60,000 bases of DNA from Takakia lepidozioides (lineage: Eukaryota; Streptophyta; Takakiopsida; Takakiales; Takakiaceae), in assembly GCA_030704615.1 (NCBI GenBank), contig CM060732.1, forward strand, positions 34,207,053 through 34,267,052. Reading direction: 5' to 3'. Positions 43,101 to 52,340 of this stretch are shown one piece after another. The notes under the pieces were generated by a model. That model was not told where the DNA came from. It worked only from the letters and a program-made list of their open reading frames with translations, and did not search any database. The translations under genes and the position numbers were made by a program. Every line of letters begins with the position of its first letter. Position 1 is the stretch's first letter.

Positions 43101-43310
43101 CGAGGAATACTTCAACAACTTACTTGCAGCGTAAGACCAAAACTGAAGGGACTGCAAGATGCATGGATCTGGTGTCACTTTCGACCAGGCCCATAGATTA
43201 AATGAGAGCAAAATGGCTCCTGTCCAGATATCCTTGCAGTACCAGATGCTATGTACAGATTCCAAGACTACACTGTTTACTTTTGTGGAGTGAGAACTTG
43301 AGAAGGTAGA
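40116..43310 (+). repeat. Left arm of the large inverted duplication
   Basis: The sequence from TTATATCAGGCTATAAGTTC near 40116 to about 43310 recurs in reverse complement at about 48800-52081, covering the whole PCBER-like gene with flanks. Similarity is near perfect up to about 41,800 and clearly lower afterwards. Confidence 0.85.
40402..43134 (+). CDS. PCBER / isoflavone-reductase-like NADPH reductase, copy 1 (five exons, intact)
   Basis: Exons 40402-40581, 41112-41246, 41825-42053, 42261-42464 and 42968-43134 join in phase to 915 bases, or 304 residues, with GT-AG introns throughout and no internal stop. The length fits phenylcoumaran benzylic ether, pinoresinol-lariciresinol and isoflavone reductases (about 308). 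The NADPH loop GATGYIG is at residues 10-16, then HPTFILVRPST and DVVISTVNG. RFLPSEFGNDV follows at 106-116, the conserved catalytic Lys is Lys132 in NPKIQVRNAI, and DEEDIATFTIKAADDPRTLN and LNELVALWEKK-type blocks come later. Such cytosolic enzymes reduce lignan or neolignan type phenylpropanoids with NADPH. The exact substrate cannot be told. A TTG 15 bases upstream extends the frame, but ATG 40402 gives the family start (MGHSKILIVG). Confidence 0.9.
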
Positions 43311-43984
43311 TTTGTGTGTGAGGACTAACACCAACAGGCTATGGCGAGATTATTTCATGAGATTTGAAGAACCCTAGGGATAGGTTTTGCAGAAGGGAAG
43401 TTTGTGGTGTCACTGTTTCTCTCATCACAATTTAGCTCTGAAGTTATGGCATGTTATGGATAGAAGAGCTGTTGGGAGAGCATTCACTCCTTGATGCCTA
43501 TGAATGCTCAGGATTTAGTTAGGTGACGGCGGGCCTGTCCACATGTTGATGACTTGATTTCGATGTGGGACTTATAAAGGTACCTCCTTGGAAGCATGGG
43601 CAGCAGTATTTTGATGTGACACCCTGGTGTATTTGGGGATAGAAGGTGGGTGTGACTGGTATGAGTGCATGGTATACAGGGAGAGATGACAAGACGTCTG
43701 TGAGAACGCTGTTGGTTGCATGTGTTTTTTGAAGCACACGGACTGAGTCCTTCTGCATGTGATTCCTACCTCAGCGCGAAGCTCTCGGTCTACCGAGCTA
43801 CATTCCCAAAAACTAACTTAGCACTCATGGTGGGGAAAGGAACATCTCAGCCCATCGCGAATCTTAAGCATCTCAAGTCGATAGTTTTCACCTTGCTGTA
43901 AAGAATTTTGGGAAAAAATAAACCCGGAACCGGACCCGCCTGCGGGGTCCAGCACCCGGTTAACCTACCACAGCTTCCAACCCA

Positions 43985-44110
43985 CTTGGATTGGATTCTT
44001 AAGTATTTAATAGTGAAACCAAGCGGCGAGGTAAGAGGGGGTGGGGAAGATTTGACAGAGGCCCGCCCAGGCTGCCGGAATCCGGCGAAAGTACTGTCAG
44101 ATCTCATGTG
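43985..44110 (+). repeat. Short interspersed repeat (GAGGGGGTGGGG family), copy 2
   Basis: AAGAGGGGGTGGGGAAGATT followed by TTGACAG and GCGAAAGTACTGTCAGAT matches the element at 37,091-37,200 in order. The following CCGTTAAGTTCTTAGATTA also matches 37,860-37,880. Confidence 0.6.
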
Positions 44111-44139
44111 TCCGTTAAGTTCTTAGATTATTCCTATTG

Positions 44140-44215
44140 TCTTCCTTACTTTTTTTTTTTTTTTTTCTCGGATGAAGGGGATGAAGCCCCGATATTTTAT
44201 TGCTGGGAAAAAATA
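44140..44215 (-). mobile_element. 3' tail of a retroposon (LINE or SINE) with poly(A)
   Basis: On the minus strand CAATAAAATATCGGGGCTTC then ATCCCCTTCATCCGAG runs into a long A tract (plus-strand T run at about 44,150-44,166). A GGGGC...CCCC hairpin before poly(A) is common at the 3' ends of plant LINEs. No coding part remains. Confidence 0.5.
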
Positions 44216-44702
44216 AACATGAGGGGCCATAAAGCATGCATACCTAACGGTGAGGGACGAACCCAAGAAACCATATAAGGAGAGAAGAGAGAACCATGTT
44301 TCAGAATTGATAATGAAGAATGGAACTCAATTTCTATTTTAATTCCTGTATTAAATGAGCAATACATATTCATGGTATATTTTGAAGAAATGTGTCTTAA
44401 AATAAAATTGATTATTAGAATTTAATTTGATTTCAGCCAAAAATAAAATTTATCCCTAATTAATCTTATTTTTAACTTATTTAGTAATTTGTTTAAAAAA
44501 AATTAACTAGGACCCGGATCCGAACCCCTGAATCCGCTAATATTTTCCAACAACTACCCCGGCCCGGACCGGAGTCCATGTTGAGAAACTTGGACCCGTA
44601 TTTTTCAAATTTCAAAAACCGAGATCCGGACTAGGCTCCAAAAAAATCTTAGCCGTACCAGGTCCCGGCGGGTTCCTTAAAAAGGCATAACCCGCACAAC
44701 AC

Positions 44703-44800
44703 TGGTGCAAACATCTAGAGTTCTTTTTGGAATACATTCATGAAATGGGGCCAGATGGTTTATTTCAAATCCACTCTTATGTTCCGAAAGTCATTGACCA
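44703..44800 (+). repeat. Stray copy of part of PCBER-like intron 4
   Basis: TTTTTGGAATACATTCATGA and its surroundings (TGCAAAC..., GGGCCAGA..., ...AGTCATTG) are collinear with 42,660-42,750 in intron 4 of copy 1, and with its counterpart in copy 2. It is diverged and has no exon attached. Intron 4 may itself contain a dispersed repeat, or this is a remnant of a third gene copy. Confidence 0.5.
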
Positions 44801-45049
44801 GTTGTCTAAATCCATTGTCCAGAGCTATGTTGGGTTCCACTTGAGACATTAGTTGTACAAGACTAGTGCGATTCTTCGCACATAATCTGCAGCAACTTTT
44901 GCAGACAACTTGCAGAGCCTCTCATCTGTTTGGAGATTTCTCCAACAGCTAGAAGGTGGAGAATGAAGTCTTCTCGATGCATGTTTTAGGGTTTGTTGAG
45001 TTGGTTTGTTTCCAACGACGCAATGGCGTTAGCCTTGCGCGTGAGCGTA

Positions 45050-45150
45050 CTCTCACGCCAGCTGACGTGGCGTGAGCGTCATGTCAGCATGCTGATGTGG
45101 CGACAAATGATGACGTGGCACTGTCCGTCATCTGCCACGTCAGCATTAAC
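45050..45150. promoter_or_regulatory. Cluster of TGACGTGG / CCACGTCA elements
   Basis: CTGACGTGGCG, ATGACGTGGCAC and GCCACGTCAGC occur within about 90 bases, with further half-matches (TGATGTGGCG). TGACGTGG is a G-box/C-box hybrid core recognised by plant bZIP factors. No gene start is close by, so regulatory use is only possible. A similar cluster lies at 9,850-9,930. Confidence 0.35.
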
Positions 45151-45643
45151 ATGCGCCGCCTATAACCGAGGATGGTCCTATGACTGTGGAATTAATGCAA
45201 GGAATCTTGCCTGAATACAATCAAGACTACCATGAGGCCTACAATTGTAGCATCCAACATTGTGCAATTACAAATGCTTGTTTCACTTTTACAATTACGA
45301 GAATGAGAAATTATCTTCACAAAGTGTGCGACATAGAGGCTGCCACGGGAAGACCTTCCTCCCTCCTCAAATAACAATGAGAGTTAGGATCATCTTCAAA
45401 AGATGATTGCAGTGCATAGCGACAGCAATACATATAGACTTCGAATGGTGCAATGATAAATGTGCTTTTAAAAGTTGTCACTCAGAGCTCACTCAGTATA
45501 GTTGGAAGCCATATCATTGCACCGCTGACGAATTGATGTGAATTACACATTTCAAATCATGGTCGTCCACATACCACATTGCATAGTTGATGCTACCCAT
45601 GTGTTGTATCCCGCTGCAATAGAGTATCGACCTCGTTGAAACC

Positions 45644-46546
45644 TCAGAGTGGCCGTTCTCCAACAGCTTTCAGGTGTGATTGGGGCAGTCCTTGAAGCAA
45701 CAAAATTTTGGCATTAACTACCGTTGCATTACCCACATGAGGAGCTGCCCTCTCCTCAGCAAACTTGGCAGTCTTGCCGAGTCCAACTATCATAACATGT
45801 AGGGTTTGTAGTTCATGTTCAGGCTCAGCCACTCTGGTATGTAAAGGGCGAATTTTCTCAGTAGAATCCTTTTGCTGCACTGTCAATAGTTCAAGTGCCT
45901 CTTGTGTGTGACCTGGTTGAGCTAATCCAGCCATCATCTCATTCCATGAGATCACATCGCGCTTGGGCAATTTTGCAAACACTTCCCGTGCATCTTCCAC
46001 ACCCCCCCATTTGCAATACATGTTGACGAGGGCGTTCCCCATACTGACATTTGACTGAAATCCAACTCTAATGATGCCCTCATGGAGCTGCTTGCCTTGC
46101 TCTATCAACAATGGGCTGGAATATGCATTCATGATGCACAAGAAAATGACCTTATCTGCCTTCACACCTTCTCTTTGCATCAGATTCATTCGATTCACAC
46201 AGTAAACTTATGCACCCGATTGTTAACCTCAATGCAGCTGTGCTCTGCCTCCTTTTTGACACCTTTGTCCTTCATCATTGCTCTCGCCTCTGTGGGATCA
46301 CCCCACTTGCCAGCTGCAGCCCACTTGGCATACATATCAACGAGAGTATTCTCCAGATTCAAATATGACTCTTCCAACATCGATCGCAACATGGACCCCT
46401 TTGCCCTTTTCCAGGGCTGCCAGGCTCACACATACATTGAGAACGCAAATGAACATGACTTTGTTGGGCAATACCCTTTGCTCAATCATTTGCTCATAGG
46501 TCGCAAGCGCATTTGGCTTTAAGCCTTTTTGTTGCAAGATAGACAA
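45644..46546 (-). pseudogene. Rearranged PPR (E-type) gene fragments
   Basis: Three minus-strand pieces follow each other in different frames. 46546-46337 reads ATYEQMIEQRVLPNKVMFIC then LEKGKGVH. 46392-46195 has LVDMYAKWAAAGKWGDPTEA then KKEAEHSCIEVNNRVHKFTV, an E-domain end. 46198-45644 has MQREGVKADKVIFLCIMNAY, GKQLHEGIIRVGFQSNVSMG, NALVNMYCKWGGVEDAREVF and AKLPKRDVISWNEMMAGLAQ. The E-domain piece precedes ordinary PPR motifs, which is the wrong order, so the locus is a shuffled concatenation. After the PPR motifs comes an unrelated tail (AEPEHELQTLHVMIVGLGKT...). PPR-E proteins act in organelle RNA editing; this copy is not functional. Confidence 0.75.
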
Positions 46547-46564
46547 ACTTCTTCACATCGTACA

Positions 46565-46680
46565 TTGAGAAAAAGCCACACCTTGCGATTGCGGTTGTCC
46601 ATCGTGAAGGTGGCCAGCCGCTTCCCATAGTAGTCAATGGCCACATCGTGCACCACATCTTCATCGATTCTAGGGTTTGA
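46565..46680 (-). pseudogene. SEC13-like WD repeat fragment
   Basis: The minus strand reads DEDVVHDVAIDYYGKRLATF then TMDNRNRKVWLF. HDVxxDYYGKRxAT is the N-terminal signature of SEC13, the WD40 subunit of COPII coats and the nuclear pore. Only this first blade strand is present and it runs directly into the PPR pieces in the same direction. It is likely part of the same shuffled or transduplicated segment. Confidence 0.55.
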
Positions 46681-47694
46681 GTCCCTGTCCGACCCCTATC
46701 CCATCGCCCCTATCCCATCGGCTCCGCTCGTAGTCTCTCATGATCAGACTCAACACTAAAACAAAACAAACATAGCTCCGCCCTAATCGACGTCTCTCAT
46801 GATCAGACTCGACACTATAAGAAAGCAAACATAGCTCCGTCCTGTTTGTTGTCTCTTGTCTCTCACGATCAAACTCGACACAAAGAAAACAACATATGGC
46901 ATGGGGAGACCAAAAAAAAAAAGCTAAGTCCCCTCTACTCATGACTGGATGGATGAATGTAGCGATAGATGGATGGATTTTGGGTTTTTCATCATACATC
47001 CATCCATTCATTTGTTTTTTCATTTTTTGGCCATTTTAATTTCATCCATTCATCTTAAATGAATCTTTAAATGAGTTTCACTGTCAGTTCATCCAATACT
47101 GCCAGCTCAGCGTTTGCATTATTATTTATTCCTATGTTCATCCAATAGTTGCCAACAAGGCGTTTGTTGTATCATTCGTTCATACGTTCATCCAGTGCAC
47201 AAAAGTTATGTTTGATACGTTCATCCAATAGTTGCCAGCAAGGCGTTTGTGTATCATTCGTTGAGATAATACAGTCGTTTTGTTTCACTAACCTTAACCA
47301 GTAGTCGATTAATTTAATCGCTCGGTCAATGAAACAATAGTTAAATGTTTTTACTACTTATTGTCCTCATACTTAACACTACGACCTAACAACACTAAAT
47401 TCAAGCACATTCATCCTAGTTCATCTTAGTTCACTCATCTTCAGTCATCCTAATCATTCATTCATCCATTCATTCCTTCATTCACAGGGTGTGTGGCTTA
47501 GTGCCTGCGAGCAATGATATGTTGACATGTTGTCATTTGCAATCACAGCTTGCATCTGTTTCATCCATTTATGATTGCATCCTCCACACGTAGACACTCC
47601 TTGGGCAACCGGCAATCGTCACGTGCAATCGTGAATACTGGCAATCATACATTCACATGCCCACGTCATCCTGTTGCAGTTTTGGACATGACTC
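46681..47694. repeat. CATTCATCC field and local direct repeats
   Basis: From 46,940 to 47,490 the strings CATCCATTCAT, GTTCATCCA and TCATCC recur. A longer unit, GTTCATCCAATAGTTGCCA followed by CAAGGCGTTTGT, appears at about 47,138 and 47,218 with a weaker copy near 47,090. At 46,735-46,880 a CTCATGATCAGACTC-type string recurs three times. No gene was seen. Confidence 0.55.
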
Positions 47695-48423
47695 CTAGTC
47701 ATATCTACCATCTTCCCCTATCTGGTCAAATGTGTTTGACCGCAAATCCTGACGTGGTGGAGGTAACCATATACGACTTCTGGTGGTCACAAATGGCAAC
47801 CAGGACTTGCCCCATTGCATTTTGTAGACATATATGCTACGACTTGGCAAGTGTGGCAGACGATTGTTTGCAGCCAACCTAAACTTTACCCATCCTTTTC
47901 CTTTTTGCTTTAGGGCAGTTTGATCTGAGGTGACCAGATATAATCCACAAAAATAACATGTTGTGTGTGCTGTGTCTTCAGAGACCTTGACTGAAAAGTA
48001 ATTTCCTTGGTCATCCATTCACAGCATGATGAAATCTGGTAGGATCTTATCCGCTCGCATCATCACTACTATCTTAGGAAAACCATTGTCATTGGGCTTT
48101 GAAGCAATAGTAGCCCTCCTCCACGCTCGGTCCTCTCTCAATGATGTTGTGTTCATATTTGGATGAAAAACTGCCAGACACCCCAAAAATGCTCCAAAGA
48201 AGTTCCCAATCGTTGGTAGGCAAAATAAGTATTGATCCGGGATGTAAGGTAGCGATATAGTTCGCGGACTCCAGATCTTACCATTGATGTTGCCCATGAT
48301 GAGGAGGGAATGATTGGATGGCGCTGTAGGACTTAGGTTAGAGAGATGAGCAAGAAGCTTGGAAGGCGTCGCAAGAAGGTGGTTGCGGCGATCGCCCTCA
48401 CACCGCATAACGCAGAGCTCCAT
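47695..48423 (-). pseudogene. Retroelement gag-like (LINE ORF1 or DUF4283-type) remnant
   Basis: Two in-phase minus-strand frames are separated by a single stop. The first has WSPRTISLPYIPDQYLFCLP, FPKIVVMMRADKILPDFIML. The second has MDDQGNYFSVKVSEDTAHTT then CYFCGLYLVTSDQT, a knuckle with CX2C kept but His and last Cys lost, and KQKGKGW. This resembles the gag-like first protein of plant LINEs. It ends in unrelated sequence. Assignment is tentative. Confidence 0.4.
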
Positions 48424-48519
48424 CGCCCATCTCCCAGTTTTTGTACATAGGCACTTCAGGTTTCCATTCTAAAAATAAAAGTTTAAAAATGTAAAAAGAA
48501 AAAAGAAAAAAAACATATA

Positions 48520-49000
48520 TGAATCCTACTATAGTACTGGAGAGTATTACTTGTGGTATGAGGCTACTTTACGTCAGTGATCCTTATGCGAAATATCTCC
48601 AGCCATAGACTGAGGATGGGCAGGACGATACAAGCATTTGCGCTTTCAGACATGAACTGCTTATTATAGCCAGGTGCAAGGTCCATTTGTCTGGTGAAGC
48701 CATCGACTTCCCTACCACAGTTCCCGTAGTGTTCTTCCAAGTTCATGAAATGGTATTGCCATAGCCGGTGGTGTATGCAGACATAATCTGGACACCACTA
48801 CCTTCTCACTCCCCAAAGTAAACAGTGTAATCTCGAAATCTCTACGTTAGCCCGTGGTGACACCGCAGAATATCTCGAAATGCAGGACCCATTTTGACCG
48901 CTGGTCTTGGTATAAGTGAAAGCAGCAGATAGTATTCCTGCTATAGTACTGGAGAGTAATACTTGTAATATGAGGCTACTTTACTTCAATCCTTGACGTT
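48520..49000. repeat. Pair of about 65-bp direct repeats
   Basis: A string with CTATAGTACTGGAGAGTA followed by TACTTG and GAGGCTACTTTAC occurs at about 48,525-48,580 and again at 48,937-48,987. The second copy adjoins the stop codon of PCBER-like copy 2; the interval between them overlaps the end of the inverted arm. Confidence 0.6.
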
Positions 49001-52000
49001 GGGTCTCAAGCCAGTAATTTATTGAAGTTTTCATCGACCGTCACACATTTGACATCCGGGTAGAGCTCAGTTGCCTCCACGTCATGAGCGCCCAGCTCGA
49101 AGTGCTGTTCACCCTTCACCAAGACGCCGTACGTGACGATGGAAATACCATTTTCTGGAAATGGTGTCTCTGCATAGACAGCCACGTACGTTCAATCCAA
49201 TCAGGTTGAGAATTTCCAGCAATGACGACCACATTCCAGGTCAGTCCCATTTGCAAGCAGATTGGGTCAAGCGGATAAAGAATGAGGTCTTTTGAGAGGT
49301 TATCCTTTTCAGGCCCGTATTCTACAGCTAAATTTGTCTTTCGACCGAATGGAATTACACAGTTCCAATGACTCTCTGGATACAGGTGTGGGTAGACCCT
49401 CTGGCCCGTTTGATCAATGTATTCTAAAAAGAGAGCTTGATGTTCGCAGCTGCTATCCATGTGAAGAACCTGGGAAGGTGGGCAAAGGCGACCGCTGACA
49501 TAGAGAGGGCGGAACCATGTATGCAGAACTAGACTGATCAATTTGACACGTTCTGCAATCTCACTCAACTGCACTACCCAGCCTACCTTTCTGGTCCCAG
49601 AGATTAACTCCCAGAAAGTAAGAATGAAGTTCACCTTCAATTTTCTTCAGTAAATCATCCTCTGGAAGATAAGTCTTCTCCAATTCGTGGCCGGTCTTCT
49701 TTTCCCACAGTGCCACAAGCTCATTGAGCGTGACTATGTCGGGTTGTGGGCGGATCACAAGCTGTTTGTTAATAGTGCGGGGATCGTCTACGGCTTTGAT
49801 GGTAAAAGTGGCAATGTCCTCCTCATCCACAAAAACAGCTGCTTGAACAGTCAGCACAATGCGACCATTAATGTCAGCTTGAACTCTCAACGGCAGACAA
49901 CAAGTTGAAGTTACCAGAATTCCAATTACGTAAGTACTATGCTGAGTACTATGAAGGCCGAATAACTTCCCTGTCTTGAGCAGCTTTCTCCTTACTCCCA
50001 TTTTGGGCTCACAGACTAAAGATGCACAGAAGAGTGCGGAAATTAGCACCAACCTTTGCAATTTCCAGTACCCCAAATAGTGATCTCCTTAGCCTGGGGG
50101 CCTGGGAACCCTAGTACAGGAAAACCCCAGCGTGCAAAGGAGTTGCTCTGCACGAGCGTGTATGGGACGCCTGCCTGTCGGATAGCGTTGCGCACTTGTA
50201 TTTTAGGCTTGAAAATGACCCCTGTTTGCTTCAAAATGGTCGATCTCTCAGGGTCATTACCGAACTCCGAAGGAAGGAATCTCTGCACCCGCAAAGAGAT
50301 TCAGGGCGAAATTATCTACCCCAACTTGCAGCATACTTTTTCCAATTCCGTGGCCGCCTACAGTCTGCAAGTTTCAAGGGTACGCTTTTACACTTCCAGG
50401 CTCACAACTGGTACGCCTGTGTTGCGTGCCGGTTGGTCCTGACCTAAAATTTTCGCGACTTGGAAGTTCTGCAGAAAACTACAGTGCATGTGTAAATAGT
50501 TACGTCAAGCCTGACGAATCTCCTGACCAGTTACATACTTCACACCTTTAAGGTCCAAGAAAAGCTGTTCCTTGGGCACAAATGTGTCAGGTGCCTTTCC
50601 TGATGCACATTCGGACTTAGTATATGGATTGCTAACTCAAGTCCATCATATTCGTGCGCCAAGCAGGGAGCATTTAAAGGTTTGATCGAAGGATCCCAGT
50701 GTTGGTGCACGGATCAGGGGGAGTTATGTTGAATCCATGCCCACGATTAGTGGTCAAACTAGACGAGAACTAGACATCAGATCTCCAAGGATTAGACCTG
50801 TCCAGTGCTGTGCTAGGTGAATTAGCAATATTGCAATGCAAATCTCTGCGTTGGCAGTTTACCTTGATGTGTCCGACCTCTTTAATTGCCTCAAGGAGCG
50901 TGAGCTGGTCAAGCACTTGTGGTCCGTTTACCGTGGAGATCACTACGTCCACTTGCCTCAAGGCCGCCACCAGACTCTCCTTGTCTGTTATATCCCCCTG
51001 CATACATTTGTCGTGCCTAGATGGTGTCAGATGTCGTGGAGCTCCTAGATTCAGGACTGGAATGATCGGCAAGTCAGCTGCTAGCTAGTAATTACAAAAT
51101 CGAGAATTGGAGCCACAGAACCGGTTGAAGTTGCATTGAACTAAATCAGCCCAGTTGCAATGGATGTGCGTAAATTGTGTTTTTGAAGCCGACTTCCTGT
51201 ACAAAACAAGTGGGCCATGTATGCAGAATTAATGTACATGGACATCATGCACATAAACGTCGGGGTGATGAATGCATGCAAAAGTACCAAGTGCTTGATG
51301 CAGCTTGGAACCCTGTGAAAATCCACCTTCGGATGAAACCTATACAACTATGTACACCCCAATTGTAGTGTACCAAAGTTTGGACTCCCAGAAGCTGCAG
51401 TTCCTGTTCTAGGTCACCCCACTTCCTCTCTGTACGCGCAATATGCAACACTTCCGCACCCAACTCAAGTGAAAGCTGCTAATTTCAGCTGTCGAAGACT
51501 ACTGGGAGAAGACGAGCTCTTACATGCAAGATTACGATCCCGGCGGCTTGGAATGAATCAAGGAGCTCTTTCTTGTCGGGACTAGAGGCTGTGGATGGTC
51601 GGACGAGGACGAATGTCGGATGGCCGAGGCGAGCGCTTGCCTTGGCAATGTACTTTCCAATGTATCCCGTTGCTCCCACAATCAGAATCTTGCTGTGCCC
51701 CATTCTACCCTCCCGCAATGAGCAACACCAAATCGTATCCTACAAACGAATGTCCCCGGAAAAACACGCTCGCTCCCTGAATCCCAGAGACAAAACCAGG
51801 GAACGATGCGTTTGTGGGTTGGTCTGTTAAGTGGAGCACGATCTGCTGCTTCGCACTGCACTGCACTCGGCTCCTTGGCTCATATTTGTATTCTCTTGGC
51901 CCGGAATCTCCACGCTCGTTACTTACCTACGAGTCTGGTCTTTGGGAAACTTCCCGAGGTCCTTCAAAGAAGTCGTTGACCGAGTTTTGCAGCCCAGTCG

Positions 52001-52081
52001 TTGGATCTGTTATGTTGTAATATTAGTAAAATAATTAGATTATCATGGGTCCCATACCCGAACTTATAGCCTGATATAAGG
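48800..52081 (-). repeat. Right arm of the large inverted duplication
   Basis: Reverse complement of about 40116-43310. The outer edge is at GATATAAGG near 52081. Downstream of the gene, ACTACACTGTTTACTTTTGT in the left arm has a near match at about 48,820 here. This arm has 84 extra bases at 51826-51909 in the 5' region of the gene relative to the left arm. Confidence 0.85.
49006..51703 (-). CDS. PCBER / isoflavone-reductase-like NADPH reductase, copy 2 (five exons, intact)
   Basis: Minus-strand exons 51703-51524, 50997-50863, 50282-50054, 49838-49635 and 49169-49006 join in phase to 912 bases, or 303 residues, without stops. All introns are GT-AG. GATGYIG at residues 10-16 and the catalytic Lys132 (KPKIQVRNAI) are kept. 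Exon 1 and exon 2 proteins differ from copy 1 by only two conservative changes (Ile to Val). Exon 3 differs at many positions (for example NDPERSTILKQTGVIFKPK) and exon 5 likewise (GVLVKGEQHFELGAHDVEAT). The C-terminus is one residue shorter. The genes are tail to tail with about 5.9 kb between stop codons. Function is as for copy 1, but substrate-pocket residues may have changed. Confidence 0.9.
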
Positions 52082-52089
52082 CCTCTCAT

Positions 52090-52340
52090 TTTAAGATAAT
52101 AGGGTCTTCAATGGGCACTTGTGATGTGGCCGGTGGGCCCCGCGAACGGACGCCTGGCTCCCCAGCACCCCGCCCGCCGCTTCGCGCGGTCGCCCAGCCG
52201 CGGGCGCGGCTGCAGCAACCGCGCCCGCGCCCGCGCCCCCATCCGCCGCACGGCCAGTCCCCCACCCATGAGGCCGCTGCCCTCCAGTCTACCAGTCCGC
52301 CAGGTGCTGGCCAGTCCCCTGCCATCCAGTCCGCTGACGA
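52090..52340. other. GC- and CpG-rich island
   Basis: Base composition jumps to very GC-rich (CGCGGTCGCCCAGCCGCGGG and similar), in contrast with the AT-leaning surroundings, just outside the right arm. Open frames here are compositional. Towards its end the first CCAGTCYGCTG strings of the downstream motif field appear. Confidence 0.6.

Larger units (their letters stand above)
43311..45643. other. Spacer between inverted arms, first part: repeats, no gene
   Basis: It holds a GAGGGGGTGGGG-family repeat (43,985-44,110) and a minus-strand retroelement tail with poly(A) (44,140-44,215). It also holds a stray piece of PCBER intron 4 (44,703-44,800) and a TGACGTGG cluster (45,050-45,150). AT-rich filler occupies 44,270-44,500. 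No gene was seen. Confidence 0.5.

Noticed and set aside
43735-43810. tRNA-like string (TAGCTCGGTAGACCGAG on the minus strand)
   Set aside because: Box A resemblance only; no acceptor stem, anticodon arm or box B could be formed. A SINE head remains possible but unsupported.
49116-49640. 174-residue minus-strand frame over exon 5 and intron 4 of PCBER-like copy 2
   Set aside because: It runs through an intron with clear splice sites and in a frame different from the enzyme; not a separate gene.
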